This document shows positions 1 through 11,558 of a stretch of DNA of 64,000 nucleotides, piece by piece. The position numbers were made by a program, and so were the translations under genes. The stretch's first letter is position 1, and each line of letters starts with the position of its first letter. Source of the DNA: Balanoglossus misakiensis (lineage: Eukaryota; Hemichordata); the NCBI GenBank assembly GCA_040954595.2, contig CM082584.2, positions 3,162,001 through 3,226,000 on the forward strand, in the 5' to 3' direction. A model generated the notes under the pieces. The model made no database searches. It was given only the letters and a program-made list of their open reading frames with translations, and was not told the origin of the DNA.

Positions 1-122
1 TTGATCAAACTCCCATCTACAGCCCAGCCTGCATCTGCACATCAAATATCAAGGTGATACACACAGCGGTTTTCAAGTTTTTGATGTGGACGGACATACA
101 GACATACATCCATACATACCTA
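1..122 (+). repeat. Repeat family R1, 3'-terminal fragment (copy 1)
   Basis: This stretch is nearly identical to 9515-9645, in the same orientation. It shares the phrases catctacagccc, gcatctgcaca, ggtttttcaagtttttgatg-like text and a short tail of catacata repeats. It is the end of a dispersed element whose fuller copy lies at 8925-9693. The family is not recognised; there is no coding capacity. The copy is cut by the window edge. Confidence 0.75.
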
Positions 123-156
123 GGGAAAAGCGCCCTCACATTCGTGCAGTTTTTTT

Positions 157-440
157 GCTTTTCACACCCCGGCGCAGTGACCAATATCCTGATCTAGTAC
201 TGTGTTTATTGCGCAAGATTTGAAATTTGTCGTTGCTATGTTCTGAATTAAATTTTTCTGTTGCGGTGTCAGTGACTGGTGAACTTGCAGTGTTTGTATG
301 TCCTATGCTGCTATCGAATCCCATCATCTCCTGTAATCGCTGCATGTTGTAGAGCTTTATTTGGAAATATGAATAGTAAAATTGATGATTTGATCTGATT
401 ATTGTGTGACTGTTGGCGTCGATTGTCGCGAAGAAAAAAT
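157..440 (-). repeat. Repeat family R2, copy 1, with a conserved short reading frame
   Basis: About 280 bp resembles 25331-25555 in the same orientation. On the minus strand both copies have an ATG (345 here, 25467 there) followed by an open frame sharing the motifs MQRL, VTDTA, EKFNSE, SND and RNKH. The copies differ by a 24-nt in-frame length change, so the frame was probably under coding constraint when the family spread. About 60 bp upstream of the ATG is also conserved. It may be the 5' end of a mobile-element ORF or of a duplicated gene exon. The protein is not recognised. Confidence 0.5.
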
Positions 441-494
441 AATATTATTGGTCAAATATATTCATTGGTCAAATGGTGTTTGTATTGTCAGTTG

Positions 495-680
495 CAAAGA
501 CAAACAGTCCCAAAACCAATAAGCACAGCACAGTCATTCCACAAACACACACAACAAAGTCAAGTCCGTGAAAGGAAGACATGTGGACTTCTGGCAAAAT
601 AAAAGACCAGGAAGTGATGTCAGATATTTCGAAAATTGTAACATTATTAAATGAAATAAGGTTTATTTTCAAAACTGCAG
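495..680. repeat. Dispersed repeat block B, copy 1
   Basis: Matches about 10000-10182 in the same orientation, with the shared phrases ccaggaagtgatgtcagat, tttcgaaaat and aacattatta. Together with blocks at 1-122 and 1375-1742 it recurs in the same order between 9515 and 11402, which suggests an old direct duplication of about 1.8 kb later broken by other insertions. No coding content was seen. 681-1374 between this block and the next holds nothing I recognise. Confidence 0.65.
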
Positions 681-1374
681 AGACAGGGATGAGGAGCATT
701 GAGACAGCATTTACCAACTGTTAGAGCACAAAGAGAACTCAAAGTGTCCCCTCAAGAAAGAATCACACTCCCCACAGAGTAATGATGATTATCCAACTCT
801 GAGAGCCAACAAGATGAAAAGGGAAGACCCACTTATACCGAACGATGGAATTCAATAGTGAATAGTACCCGCCGGGGCACTTTTGATTTTGTAAGAGATA
901 GAAGGATGTAAATAATGTCAACATTGCAACACCAGAGGGGAAGTCCTAATAGGACAATCATCGGAGCACACAGACTATCGATCAACATCGTATCCAATAA
1001 ACAGGATCAAGCCTAAATGAGATAGTCTGCTGAGAGTGTACAGTCTGACCATGGCTGTACCACCTCTTTTGCTGATTACATCTACAAACTGCAGGATTTT
1101 TCGACTAGAAACATTTTTGTCTCTGAACCCAAATTTTGCAGCGTGCCGACTGACGTTATCGAGTGAACTATATTTGTAAGGGACGATGATGCACCCCAAA
1201 ACAATTTAGATCTAGAATATTTGGCACTGTTTCTCTTTTGGGGGCAAAGTTGAATATTGATATAGAATGACAATGTATGCTATGGTTTGCCCACGGGAAA
1301 TGATTGGTGCAATGCTAAGATCTAAATTCATAGTGTAATATTTGATGAAGCCGGGTGAATTGACCCAAATGTTT

Positions 1375-1742
1375 GTAGTCTTTCATTACACTCACAAAGA
1401 GAAGCCAAATAATTTGACATAAAAAAAACCGACTTTACATTCAAATGTACCGCACGACAATCCCCTATGTCACAGACGCAATCGTCGTGTATATACATTT
1501 CAATTCCCACGTGACTGTGAACTGTACCTATCCTTGACAAATGTGCAAATGTCACCTTGGAATAATTTTCTGTTTCTTTTTTTTTACTTGCTTTAAGAAA
1601 AATAATAGTCATCCAAACCTTTTAATTCTTTGCAATATTAAGGTTTATGAGGAGTCTTTTTGGAAACAAAGAAGAAAATAATTCATTCACCACCTTGTCA
1701 TGAAAATTACTACTTTATTTTTTCTCCATACAGTTAACACAT
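1375..1742. repeat. Dispersed repeat block C, copy 1
   Basis: About 365 bp that is strongly similar to 11056-11402 in the same orientation, differing by small indels. Shared phrases include caaataatttgaca, cgactttacattcaaatgt and caaatgtcaccttggaataa. There is no open frame in common. It belongs to the ordered set of blocks duplicated between the start of the window and 9.5-11.4 kb. Confidence 0.75.
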
Positions 1743-2759
1743 AGATTGGCGGCCATTTTGAATGTTTAATTTGATACAATATGAGTCGTTCAGTTAAAAT
1801 GTTTAACAATTGAAACTCGCAACAAACAACACCAAGGATAACTAGCCCCTGGTTTATTCATCTGTATGTTTCCATTTTTTTAAAAGAAGGATAACATGCA
1901 AGTATTTAATTATACAAAGCTTTCAAAATGACAAAATGTAAGGTATACTTGAAATGGGTAGCTTTATGTATATGTGTGACTGTAATAATACAAGAATGAA
2001 CAATAGCCGACTAAAAGTACTATTGAGTTGTGTGTGTAAATATGTAAACATATTGATTTAATTTGAAATAGACATCTAACATTAACAACCACGAGATACA
2101 TGAACACCAACATAATAATGATTGTATTTCAATCTGGAATCCAACAATTTTTCGAATTGAAAATTAATCACAGTTTTTTTTCTTTATATAAAGTTGACAA
2201 ATAATTCAATAGAATAATAATGATTTACACATATGTGAACAACGAATTCAATGTTTCTGAATAAATTACCCATGGCATATATTCCAAAGGCTCGGCAGAG
2301 AATAGTGATGATGGTGGTTGGGCCCAAATGACACTATGATATATTATTATCTGTAATATAATTTGTGTGAATATGGTAAGGACGAATGAAGCATAATTAA
2401 TAACTCTGGAGGCCTTAGTGGCCAAAAATCCATCGGATTCTTCTGATAAAAATGAAATTCTGTTCATATCGCCCTCGTGTGGTCAGTGTGCATTTTGTGG
2501 AGGAACCAACTGGTTCGCCGCCATGTTGGAAATCACAATGCATCATGGGTTAGAATGTAACCAATCGTTTTCTAGGGTAATATCATTGTTGTCGCCAGTC
2601 CGGATGTAAATGTCGTCAGGTGGTTACACAGACACACAGTGGAGGTGACGTTCGATAATGGTGAAACCTACGGATTTAAAATAAATGCTGTAAAGTTGGA
2701 ACATTTCTGTGAGTAATATATGACAAAGTATTACAGGTTCTCAAATTTCTTCTGCTTAC
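1743..2759. other. AT-rich non-coding stretch
   Basis: No gene is recognised. A minus-strand open frame at 2225-2467 contains one hydrophobic run. It lies downstream of the polycystin-like exons, where transmembrane exons would be expected, but it shows no family motif and I do not call it. Confidence 0.5.
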
Positions 2760-2943
2760 TCTTTGAGTTGTGTCATATCTAAAGGATGCATTGAATTCGG
2801 TTAGGTTCAAATTACAAAATTGATTCTGCTGAATCCAAATTATATTTTGAGGAACTATTGTGCATAGCTGGCAACCGTCAATCTCCCAGCTGTCAGTCTG
2901 GATATTCAGATAATCACAGCTAGTTTGTATAGTAGGTTTTGAA
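2760..2943 (-). CDS. GPS-like exon of the polycystin-like gene
   Basis: The minus-strand translation contains TSCDYLNIQTDSWEIDGC followed about 20 residues later by QFCNLNLTEFNASF. This matches the spacing of a GPCR-proteolysis-site module, but the second cysteine of the C-x-C pair and the HL-T cleavage tripeptide are altered (NL-T). A GTAAGC donor follows at 2759-2758. Autoproteolysis is therefore doubtful. The acceptor position is uncertain because the phase conflicts with the preceding exon. Confidence 0.5.
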
Positions 2944-5760
2944 CTTGTAAATTTAAATGATGCATGACAATGCACAAAGCTATTGAATGTGCTTTAAACA
3001 ACAAACGTGTACAATACTTCAGTGCAGTGTAAGGTAAATGTTAAACATGGACACTTACTGTGGGGAATGGTAAATGTTCAATAATATTCTCCAGTTCTTA
3101 AGAAATAGTGTTCTGGGATTAACACCGTGGAATAATCTCCTGCAAATTCCATGTCAACAGCGAACTGGTATCCAACGTATTCGTCATTGTAAGTCATGTA
3201 TTCTTTGAAGACGTACACTGTTGTATTTCCATACAGAGGTTTGCAATTTTCAAACTTAATGATAATTGGTTGGAACAACCATGCTATCTGCAACGATAGA
3301 AATATATAGAATGAATATTAATTTTGTGAGAAATATGAACACTTTTTGCTGCATAATCAGAATTGATTTTACTAGTTTTATTTCCATTCACCTACCTCTA
3401 CCTCGACATTTAATCCAAAATATGTGACGTCATGGACTACAGTGTACACACCTTCGATCAATGAGACGGTTACTGGCTCAGGGGCTTCACTAGCAAATGT
3501 AATTTCAATGTCTTCTTTAGTATCTTTCACTGGAAGAGTGAATAGAGAATAACTTTTATGCAGATGTTGATGCTGAACAGAAAATATATATTGCATAGCC
3601 ATATTTACAGACAAACCAAGTTATGTACAGTTCATACAAATCTTTCAATGGTACATTTTATCCGATTCCAACCCATACTATATAGAAAGCAATATTGTGA
3701 TGATAATATAGTACCTTCTAACTCTCTGCCTTCTCTATCAGTGAACGACAAGCTCAACACAAAGTTTCTTGGAAATGTGTTCCGTCCATTGTAGTCTTGA
3801 AGAAGCAAACTTCTGTTCAAAACACTAACCTATGGGCGATAATGTATTATAAACATATTTGGCATGTGTTTACAGAGTGTGTTTAAGGAAATAGAGATGG
3901 AGAGAAGCGATAACATCTTATGTTCAACAACAAGGGTTAGACTCTTACAATCCTGTTAACAATTGCTCCAGAGGTTAAATTGGAGAACATCTTCTCTGCC
4001 GGTGGAAACTTCACACCATTGCCGCCTCGGAGTAACATAGAGGTGTCGGTAAGATGCACCACAGAATCGCTTTCCAAATGCAATTGAAAGAATTCTGAAT
4101 CCATGGTAACTGGCCCACTGCCGGGTTCCATCCCACGTAGAACAGTCTTGGCGAGGGAATCGGTTGCGTTTAGAAGGAACTTGGTCACCACGTCTGTTGT
4201 TTCATCTTCGGCCGGTGACGGAAGAGTCACAATGCCTTCATCCAGAAGCGCCAGGATTTCTGTAAGATTTGAAATTGAAACTGTAGGCAGAATGAGTTAT
4301 ATGCATTTCCCTATTGTCCGTTGTTCATTACATATATTGATTATATTCGGGCATCACTTCAACATTAGTCTAACACATGATGTTCAAATATATGGCCATA
4401 GCAAAGTTTGCACAGTTTGGACATTGTGAACTGGGACGTGTATTTTTAGTCAGAAATGTGAAATCGCTTGCCTTTAGCTATGTTCCGACTTGAATCTAGA
4501 GGCAGGTTTAGATCCATAAGTTCCTTGATCATAGCAGATGCTCGAGGAAATGGTTCAAGCACCTGTCGGAGTTCAGAAATGACACAATGAAGCATTTGTT
4601 AGTTCATTTTGACTTTTTAACATATAACAGTTCCAAGATAGTCGTACAGTAAACAAAATATAAATATTTTTCAGAGTTTTCATATTATTTTTCATATTTT
4701 TCCAATGTTGTTTACTGTCAGAGTCCTTAAAAATATGATTACATGAAATCTACATATTGCAATGATGAGAGGGCAAGTCTAAGTCATCGAATGACCTAGG
4801 CCATGTGATGGCACACGTCTTTCGCGCGGATATATATTGACAAATATTTATTGTCTTGATCTAAACTTTGAACGGTAAATAATCATGGTTAACTATATTC
4901 CTTTGAACCACGCCCTCATTCGCTCGTCAGGAGAGCGTGTTCTGAAGCTTACTCGTTCTTTGCCCATTGGGGGCGCTGCGCTTGATTCAAACTGCGCTCT
5001 TATGTTGCATTTTAATAAGAATTCCTTTCAGCAGTCTGGTTTAATACTTACACCTGATACAACTGGACATGCGTACAGAGAGAAGGTGCCTACAAAAGAA
5101 ATATAATGCAAAAGTGTATTGGGTAGAAATGTATAGAAATGACGGTACGAAATTAAAGCAGCGAGCATAGTGCCCTGGGCATATGTGAACGTTGAGATTT
5201 AACGCACGTCACTGATGAAGAATATTTATATTGTACAAATGAGAACATTAGACAAACATTAGATATGCTTATGTGAGAAAATCTTTGGCCATTCAATCTA
5301 GTAGATTTTAATATAGGTGTAACCTTCATGCCAACATTGAGTGTTTTTGTACACAAATTTATATAAAAAAAAACAATAATTGGATGACTTTACTATGACA
5401 CTCAAGGAAGCATGTGTGCTTGAAATTACCCTTGTTGGCCTACTGGTATACCGCCCTCTACACTGACGCATCATAAGCCTCTGGGAACACATTTTGAGAT
5501 AAATGATAGCCCTCAAAACCTTTGCTACATATATGAGGAGATTTTTTTTCATAAAAGTCACCTGGGTTTTCTTTGTAGACGTAGCATTGAGATCGGCGAC
5601 AATTTTCCATTATTAATAGCGGTATTGACACAGCAATCTCGATCTCCCTACCCAAATAATGACGGTGACGATGACGATAGATATTAAAATTGTTGTTGTT
5701 GTTGTTCTTCTTCTTCTTCTTCAATTGAGAGATAATTGAAATGAAACACTTGATACTCAC

Positions 5761-6111
5761 TTTCCACTGCAGTTACAGTCGCATGAAATGATCCAGGATT
5801 TTGCTCACTTGTCGTCCAAACTATCGTAGTAACATCACCGAACGATACAAAGATGGGTGGGACAATGGGCATATCATCATATATATAATTGCGCTTTTGT
5901 TTAATATTGCTTTCATTGCCATCGTCTAGAAGTGCAAGGGAGTCATTTTGCGAGACCAACTCGAAATGACTGAAGCAGACTATTATTAGTCCACCATTAG
6001 TATTGGTCAGGGTCCAAGTGCACTCAAGACTGATGTTGTGATCATCTGGATAGTTTGGAGGACTAACTCTAACTGCGTCGCCATTTCTTAGGGTGTATGT
6101 CTCAAAGCATT
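5761..6111 (-). CDS. CUB-domain exon of the polycystin-like gene
   Basis: A single 351-bp exon bounded by an AG acceptor (6113-6112) and a GTGAGT donor (5760-5755). Both boundaries are phase 1, the classic symmetrical 1-1 exon of shuffled extracellular modules. The translation of about 117 residues is a CUB domain. It starts with ECFETYTLRNGD, has the SPPNYPDDHNISLECTWTL core with the second cysteine, then a VCFSHFEL strand, and ends in a WTTSEQNPGSFHATVTAVE strand. CUB domains bind proteins or carbohydrate outside the cell. Its link to the polycystin-like exons is inferred from strand, order and phase, with an intron of about 1.2 kb (4564-5760) that holds only a GTT/CTT microsatellite near 5692-5722. 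Confidence 0.8.
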
Positions 6112-6160
6112 CTGACAAAAAGAAATAGAATATAACAGAAGTATGAGGTTGTGGATATAT

Positions 6161-6346
6161 CATGATAGTGAATTAACGTTCCACCACACACAACTTCCAT
6201 CTTGTTCGTACGATTTGAGAGTAACAACTCGCCCAAAATGAATAAATGGTAAAGACTGATTATTCATTTTGGCGTGTTTTCCACTCTCGTGTCTACAAGC
6301 GGGATGGAAGTTGTGTGTGATCGAATGTTGATTCACTATATACATA
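6161..6346. repeat. Foldback element with two stem blocks
   Basis: The outer arms (about 43 bp, sharing cacacacaacttccatc) face each other, and an inner pair (caaaatgaataa / ttattcattttg) lies within. No protein. It sits 50 bp upstream of the CUB exon on the minus strand, so inside the presumed intron. 6347-6660 beyond it holds nothing recognised. Confidence 0.65.
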
Positions 6347-6661
6347 AACGCTGTCTTGTATCAAACATAATTAATGGAAAAGGGGTCAGCGAGAGAGAGA
6401 CTTTGTCCCTTTAAGGGTTTGCAATGTTGTTAACTATACTACCGATTTCAAAATACCTTGGAAATTCTTTGTGTTCGAGTGTTACAATAAACGTCTCCCA
6501 CGATAAGAAAAAACGTCTAAATTCATGAAACTGAGTACCACACTTTGTTTATTTTGCAACAAATTAACCGTTTCAAACGTTCCTAATCCCACTGTGAGAT
6601 TGTCTGTAGTCTAATCTGAACCTTGTATGAGGATGTTTTGCACTGACAACCAAGGAAACTT

Positions 6662-7770
6662 CGTAATGATGAAGAGCAATATATCGAGTATTTAAAACGA
6701 CAAACTCCTTCGATTTCATACGAAGAAATTCAACAAAAATTGGCGGAATTTTCGCAAGCAGACGTGTCTATACCCACCGTCTGTCGAACCGTCAGAAATC
6801 GTTTGTCCGACCAAACGTGGACTTGGGAAAAAGATGGCGTGTTGCAAACGACGAGAGTTGTTTAGCGTGTCGAATGCTGCTCTACAAAGCTCGTAGTTAC
6901 CTTCTGACCGGGACATTTACGCTTGAACGGACTGCGTTCCCCCACTTCAGGTCGGTATATTCCTTTGAAGCAGAGACATGAATTGCTTGTTCCGCGGGTT
7001 GCAGTGTATACCGTCTGTTGAACTTTCTTTTGGAGAATCGACGTATTGCGAAGAGAGACAATTGAGATGAGAATTAGCGGTGTAGGATATAGAGACGACG
7101 TACCAAACTGCCGTGTTGTATTCTGAATTTGTGTTGTTGAAATGAAATACAACGGAAGAGTTTGAACCGCATCGCTGTATGGACTGATAGTTTTGTGGCA
7201 AATTCGGGCGCGCGAGGCCGCCGCTAACCTTCCAGCAATCACCCGGCCGTTTGAGAACTTTCTCGACCTACGCATGAACTTGTTTGTGGCAGCAAAATAT
7301 ACGAACTCAGTGTGACAGGTTACATTGTTTGAAAAATAACGTCGGCGCGTCATCGCGCACAGCGGATTTTTTTTCAGATCTGGCTTTTTCAACGTTTGTT
7401 TGGCGTTCATGATTAGTATAAATCCATGTTCTTGTTCCGCTATTTCCATTCCGAAAACCCCAAAGTTTTAGACGTGTACACTTTGACTAGAAAATGCCTC
7501 AGACACCTTCACATGCTGTCCGGCAGCCGGGGTGGGATATCCGACCTTGGTGCATCTCAAAGTGGCGTGGAGCTGGTCATGTTGGGACCGGTGCTGTCGG
7601 GCGGTGGATCGACGTCTTAGCCTACACTTTTCATACCCGCCGGCGTGCGGCAATCGGCAAGAACCCATCGGAAGGAACCCAGTCCGTTTAAGCGCAAATG
7701 TCCCGGTCAGAAGGTAACTACGAGCTTTCATAGAGCAGCATCGACACGCTAAACAACTCTCGTCGTCCGT
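6662..7770 (+). mobile_element. Degenerate DDE-type transposon remnant with inverted repeats
   Basis: At 6662-6864 the plus strand reads an open stretch containing SYEEIQQKLAEF and VSIPTVCRTVRNRL, which resembles the second helix-turn-helix of Tc1/IS630-like transposases. No catalytic DDE core was found. From about 6850 to 6945 and, inverted, from 7676 to 7770, a 90-bp arm is shared (for example acgacgagagttgtttagcg). In each arm one frame spells SPFKRKCPGQKVTTSF, so both were once coding. I read this as two broken copies or a rearranged element. Longer open frames between the arms have no family signature. Confidence 0.4.
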
Positions 7771-8924
7771 GCTCGAATCTTCCACCCCTTTCTGTTCACG
7801 TCTCTCTCAACACGCACTCACTACTTCAACTGCGCAATTGGGATGGGAGGCGCCTCTTTGTCTACTACTGGTAAATTGTTGCAAAATTTACGATTGTGGT
7901 ATGCAGTACAGTCGTTTCTTTTTGTTACAAAAGACGTTTATTTTATCACCAGAGGACAAAGAATTTCCAAGGTATTTTGAAATCTGTAGTAAGCTGTTTA
8001 GAACTGCCAACAGAAGACTTATTACACACGAGGCAAATTTATTTGCAATATAGCCAAGTTTGCTCACGTTATAGACATGGGATTGACTATAGTTATTTGT
8101 TTACTCATAATACGAATACCGAGGACCCTCAAACAAAATTTCGGCAAGCCATTTTTTTAGTTTTTGACCACTAATCAGGAAGAACTGATCTCAAGTACAA
8201 TATTTCCACGACTATTTCGGCATGACCCTATCAACCAAATCAAAAAGCAGTCAGACAAGGGATTTCTTGAAATAGGAGTTTTTGCGCAAAATTGCTCCCA
8301 AATACAATATGTTAGTTACAATATTATTGACAAGTAACAAGAAAATAAGTAGGCCACATAAGCGCATTCTCAAAATTAATTTTAATACCACGAATATTGT
8401 TAACTGTGCAATGATTTTAAAGGGCATTAAAGAGACATGTTCATAATAAATTTAAGAGCAATTTCTCTAGTTGTTTTATAAAATTTTTGGAACAAAAATA
8501 AAGAAAATGTCAAATTAAATCGCGTCAGTTTAAAATATCCTATATTAACACAGAAAATATAAACAAGATCTCCCTAAACTGCACGCTAATAGATCTACTA
8601 AGGATAAAGGCCACAGAAATATCACAAATTGACAAAAACACCGTCTAAGGTTAGATTTTAGTCCATATGTCTTTTCTACACTTACCTTGTATCGACAAAG
8701 CAATATAAGCACAATACAGCAATATAAAAATAGCGTCAAGGACACTGTGGTCCCATTTGAGGATTATGCGGAAACAGTGACACACCAGAATAAAAATTAC
8801 AGGTAACATTGCAAGCAGATATGATCTTACGATATAGAAATATGGAATGTAAAAAAATTAACAAGGAACATGCCTAATAAACTGTCAAATTGCAGAGCAA
8901 TCTGGCATGCAGTTTTAGAGAAAA
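7771..8924. other. Non-coding stretch
   Basis: AT-rich sequence with no convincing coding frame, repeat partner or structure that I can identify. Confidence 0.5.
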
Positions 8925-9693
8925 AATATAGCTGCAAGCAGCAATAGCGGGCCCAAGCCAACATAGCAACATAGCAATAAGCATATCTGCTCTGGATGCC
9001 AAGATATGGAAAAGTAGGTCAAAAGTCACCTGAGGTCATGCAAAATTTGGGCAAGAAATTTTGACCCTATACTGGTCCATGTTCAACAAAAACCAAACCT
9101 ATAGCCCTATTGGATAGCCTGGAATTAGGTATGCGCATAATTAATGTGTTAAGCAGGTGTTACAGGTGAGCCCAAAAATTCGCCTTTTATTTTGGCCCCA
9201 TTGTGCTTACTGACCAATAGACAGTCACTGTACAGGACTATTGCACAGACCAGAATTCCACAATAAGACGTGGGACATAGCTTAACCATTGAGGTATAAG
9301 TAAAGGTATAAATTTAATAAAAAGACTAAAAAATTAATAAAAAATAAAACATCCATGATATTATCTTAACACTTACAGGTCGATGTGAGGTTCACATAAG
9401 GTACATGCATACCAATTTTTAAAGCAATCTGACCAGTAGTTGTTGACTTTCAGAGTTTTGATAAATTTCACATTTTACAGGCTAATTTGCATATTTTTGG
9501 GCCTGGCAACTTCGTTTGAACAAACTCCCATCTACAGCCCTGCCTGCATCTGCACACCAAATATCAAGGTGATACGCGCAGCGGTTTTCAAGTTTTTGAT
9601 GTGGACGGACATACAGACATACATACATACATCCATACAGACGCAACCGATCTCATAAGGTCCCATGGTATATAGGCCTATACCATTGGGACC
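8925..9693 (+). repeat. Repeat family R1, fullest copy
   Basis: Begins with a gctgcaagcagc hairpin and gcgggcccaagcc, and ends with a near-perfect 35-bp palindrome at 9659-9693 (ggtccca...tgggacc). The family recurs inverted at 19559-20145 and in fragments at 1-122 and 11420-11505. A related start (gctgcgagcagc ... gggcccaagc) opens the repeat at 27062. No open reading frame is present, so it is non-autonomous. A 3'-terminal hairpin followed by CTAA is compatible with a Helitron-like end, but I cannot assign it. Confidence 0.65.
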
Positions 9694-9999
9694 TAAAAAC
9701 GAGACTTGCCAGGTAATACATATTCAGTGTTTTCTAATAAGACTTGATGTGATCTAGAGAGTTAGAAACTCACTCATTTAACTATACCAGTGTTTCCATA
9801 GAGACACGAAAAAGGAAACTTGTGAATAGCAGGTTTCAATTCAATTGAAACATGGCCTGAATGAAATTATATATTCCATTATATTTCCCAATGTCTGATG
9901 AATGGCATGTATGAATAATGTAAGCAATAATTGAGAGAAAACCCATTCATGGTCTTAAGTTCATAGGTCAATTTCAAATATCCAGTATTTCCTTTGCCG

Positions 10000-10182
10000 G
10001 TTGCAAGACAATAGAGTACAGCACATCCAATCAACAAAACACACAACAGAGTCAATTCCGTGAAAGAAAGATGCATGTATATGGACTTCCGCCAAAAAAG
10101 ACCAGGAAGTGATGTCAGATGTTTCGAAAATGGCAACATTATTAAGCGAATTATGTTTTGTTTTCAAAATGCCAATGGTCAG
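10000..10182. repeat. Dispersed repeat block B, copy 2
   Basis: Partner of 495-680, same orientation. It contains the shared phrase gaccaggaagtgatgtcagat and diverges on both sides. Sequence from 9694 to 9999 and from 10183 to 11055 is AT-rich and holds nothing else I recognise. Confidence 0.65.
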
Positions 10183-11055
10183 AAGCTCGATGATAAATGT
10201 CTTCTATTTTCCGATGGCCCTAATGGAAAACTTAAATGCATAAAACATTCAAATATGCCCTTAAAACTTTGACAGGATTGCTTTATAGCAAATGTTGAAT
10301 GAAAATTAATGTTATAAATGTGCATTAAACTTATGACAGATGGTGTAAGATATTGCTAACATAGTATATGTACTGAAATGCATGTAGGCCTATATATGTA
10401 CGCCTCGATTCACGCAAGTAATAGGTATAGAGAAAGTGAATGGAACAATTTCATGTAACTGTCCCTAATGACATGTGGACAATTTGTTCGGGTATTTTTT
10501 TAGTTAGGTTGAATCTATAACTTGCGCTTGTGCAGATGATTACTCGGCAAAATTTTAGTGCATTACTGAAAATGAATAATTTTATGCGTACTCAACAAAT
10601 TTTTTGTCAAGCTTTCCTAAATAATTATTTTTCAGCAGTAAGTGCTTGGTAATGTCATCTATATCGACTTGGTGTAGTGTACACACAGGAATCCACGTGA
10701 CGTTATATGTGACTCTAAAAATACACAATTGGTGAACATTATATTTCATCCAGGACTTGCTAGTACCATTAACTGTTTTCAGTTCAAGGGTACTCTAAAA
10801 TATTATTGTGGACTGCAAGCTAGGAAATGTTGAACATTTACAAAAAAGATAGAAACCAAGGTGCAAAACAATGAAAAATGAGATTAAACGTCAAAGATAA
10901 TTAATAAGGGTGAAATGTTTGAGAAGTACTGTAAATGTTGAAACCCAAGGGAACGATAAGCTATCAGAAAGCGATAATCAGAAATATTTTTGAATGAGGA
11001 CTAAATAGCCTTAGGAAAGATGCTTGGATGATGATGTATGTATAACAGCTTTTTA

Positions 11056-11402
11056 GCATTACACTCACAAAGAGAAACCAAATAATTTGACATCAAAAGA
11101 ACCGACTTTACATTCAAATGTAACACACGACAAATCCCTATATCACAAGCACAATCGTCATTTCAATTCCCACGTGACTGTGAATTGTACCTATCATTGA
11201 CAAATGTGCAAATGTCACCTTGGAATAATTTTCTGTTTTTTGTTACTCGCTTTCAGAAAAATAGTAGTCATCCAAACCTTTTAATTCTTTGCAATATTAA
11301 GGTTTATGAGAAGTCTTTTGGAAACAAAGAAGAGAATAATTCATTCTGACACCACCTTGTTGTCATGAAAATTACCATTTTAATTTTTCTCCCTACAGTT
11401 TA
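11056..11402. repeat. Dispersed repeat block C, copy 2
   Basis: Partner of 1375-1742 in the same orientation, with several small indels. It abuts an inverted R1 fragment that begins near 11420. Confidence 0.75.
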
Positions 11403-11419
11403 TAGTTCAGCTATGTCCA

Positions 11420-11505
11420 CGTCTTATTGTGGAATTCTGGTCTGTGCAATGGTCCTGTACAGTGACTGTCTATTGGCTAGTGAGCAGAATTGGATTAAAA
11501 TAAAA
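11420..11505 (-). repeat. R1 fragment, inverted
   Basis: About 85 bp is the reverse complement of R1 positions near 9210-9290, including tcttattgtggaattctggt and acagtgactgtctattgg. It is followed immediately by the perfect palindrome at 11509. Confidence 0.7.
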
Positions 11506-11508
11506 AGC

Positions 11509-11558
11509 CAAATTTCAAAAAGATGTACAAAAATTTTTGTACATCTTTTTGAAATTTG
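11509..11558. repeat. Perfect 50-bp palindrome
   Basis: The 25-base left arm (11509-11533) is exactly the reverse complement of the right arm (11534-11558) with no spacer and no mismatch. The arm starts caaatttcaaaaagatg. Uninterrupted palindromes of this size tend to be unstable in genomes, so it is probably recent or maintained. The following 11559-12056 has no recognised feature apart from leading into the first exon of the next gene. Confidence 0.95.

Larger units (their letters stand above)
2760..6111 (-). pseudogene. Polycystin-1/REJ-like receptor, partial gene with CUB exon and frame break
   Basis: Minus-strand exons deduced from splice sites and phases: 5761-6111 (CUB), about 4473-4563, 3948-4259, 3715-3824, 3396-3572, 3059-3287 and about 2760-2943. 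The middle exons read like the region between the REJ module and the GPS site of polycystin-1 family proteins; the last has a GPS-like pattern (Cys, WE, GC, then a CNLNLTEF element in place of C-x-C-x-HLT). In that family this region precedes PLAT and transmembrane domains, which are not found here. The donor at about 4472 is a GC site (AAAG/GCAAG). In exon 3059-3287 an in-frame TGA lies near 3078 and the exon end is one base out of phase with the GPS exon. A single missing base near 3084 would explain both. This may be a pseudogene, an allele or a sequencing error. Upstream exons are not identified. Confidence 0.6.

Noticed and set aside
6862-7449. 195-codon minus-strand open frame
   Set aside because: Only its last part (SPFKRKCPGQ) is shared with the inverted copy; the rest has no family signature and lies in a decayed transposon.
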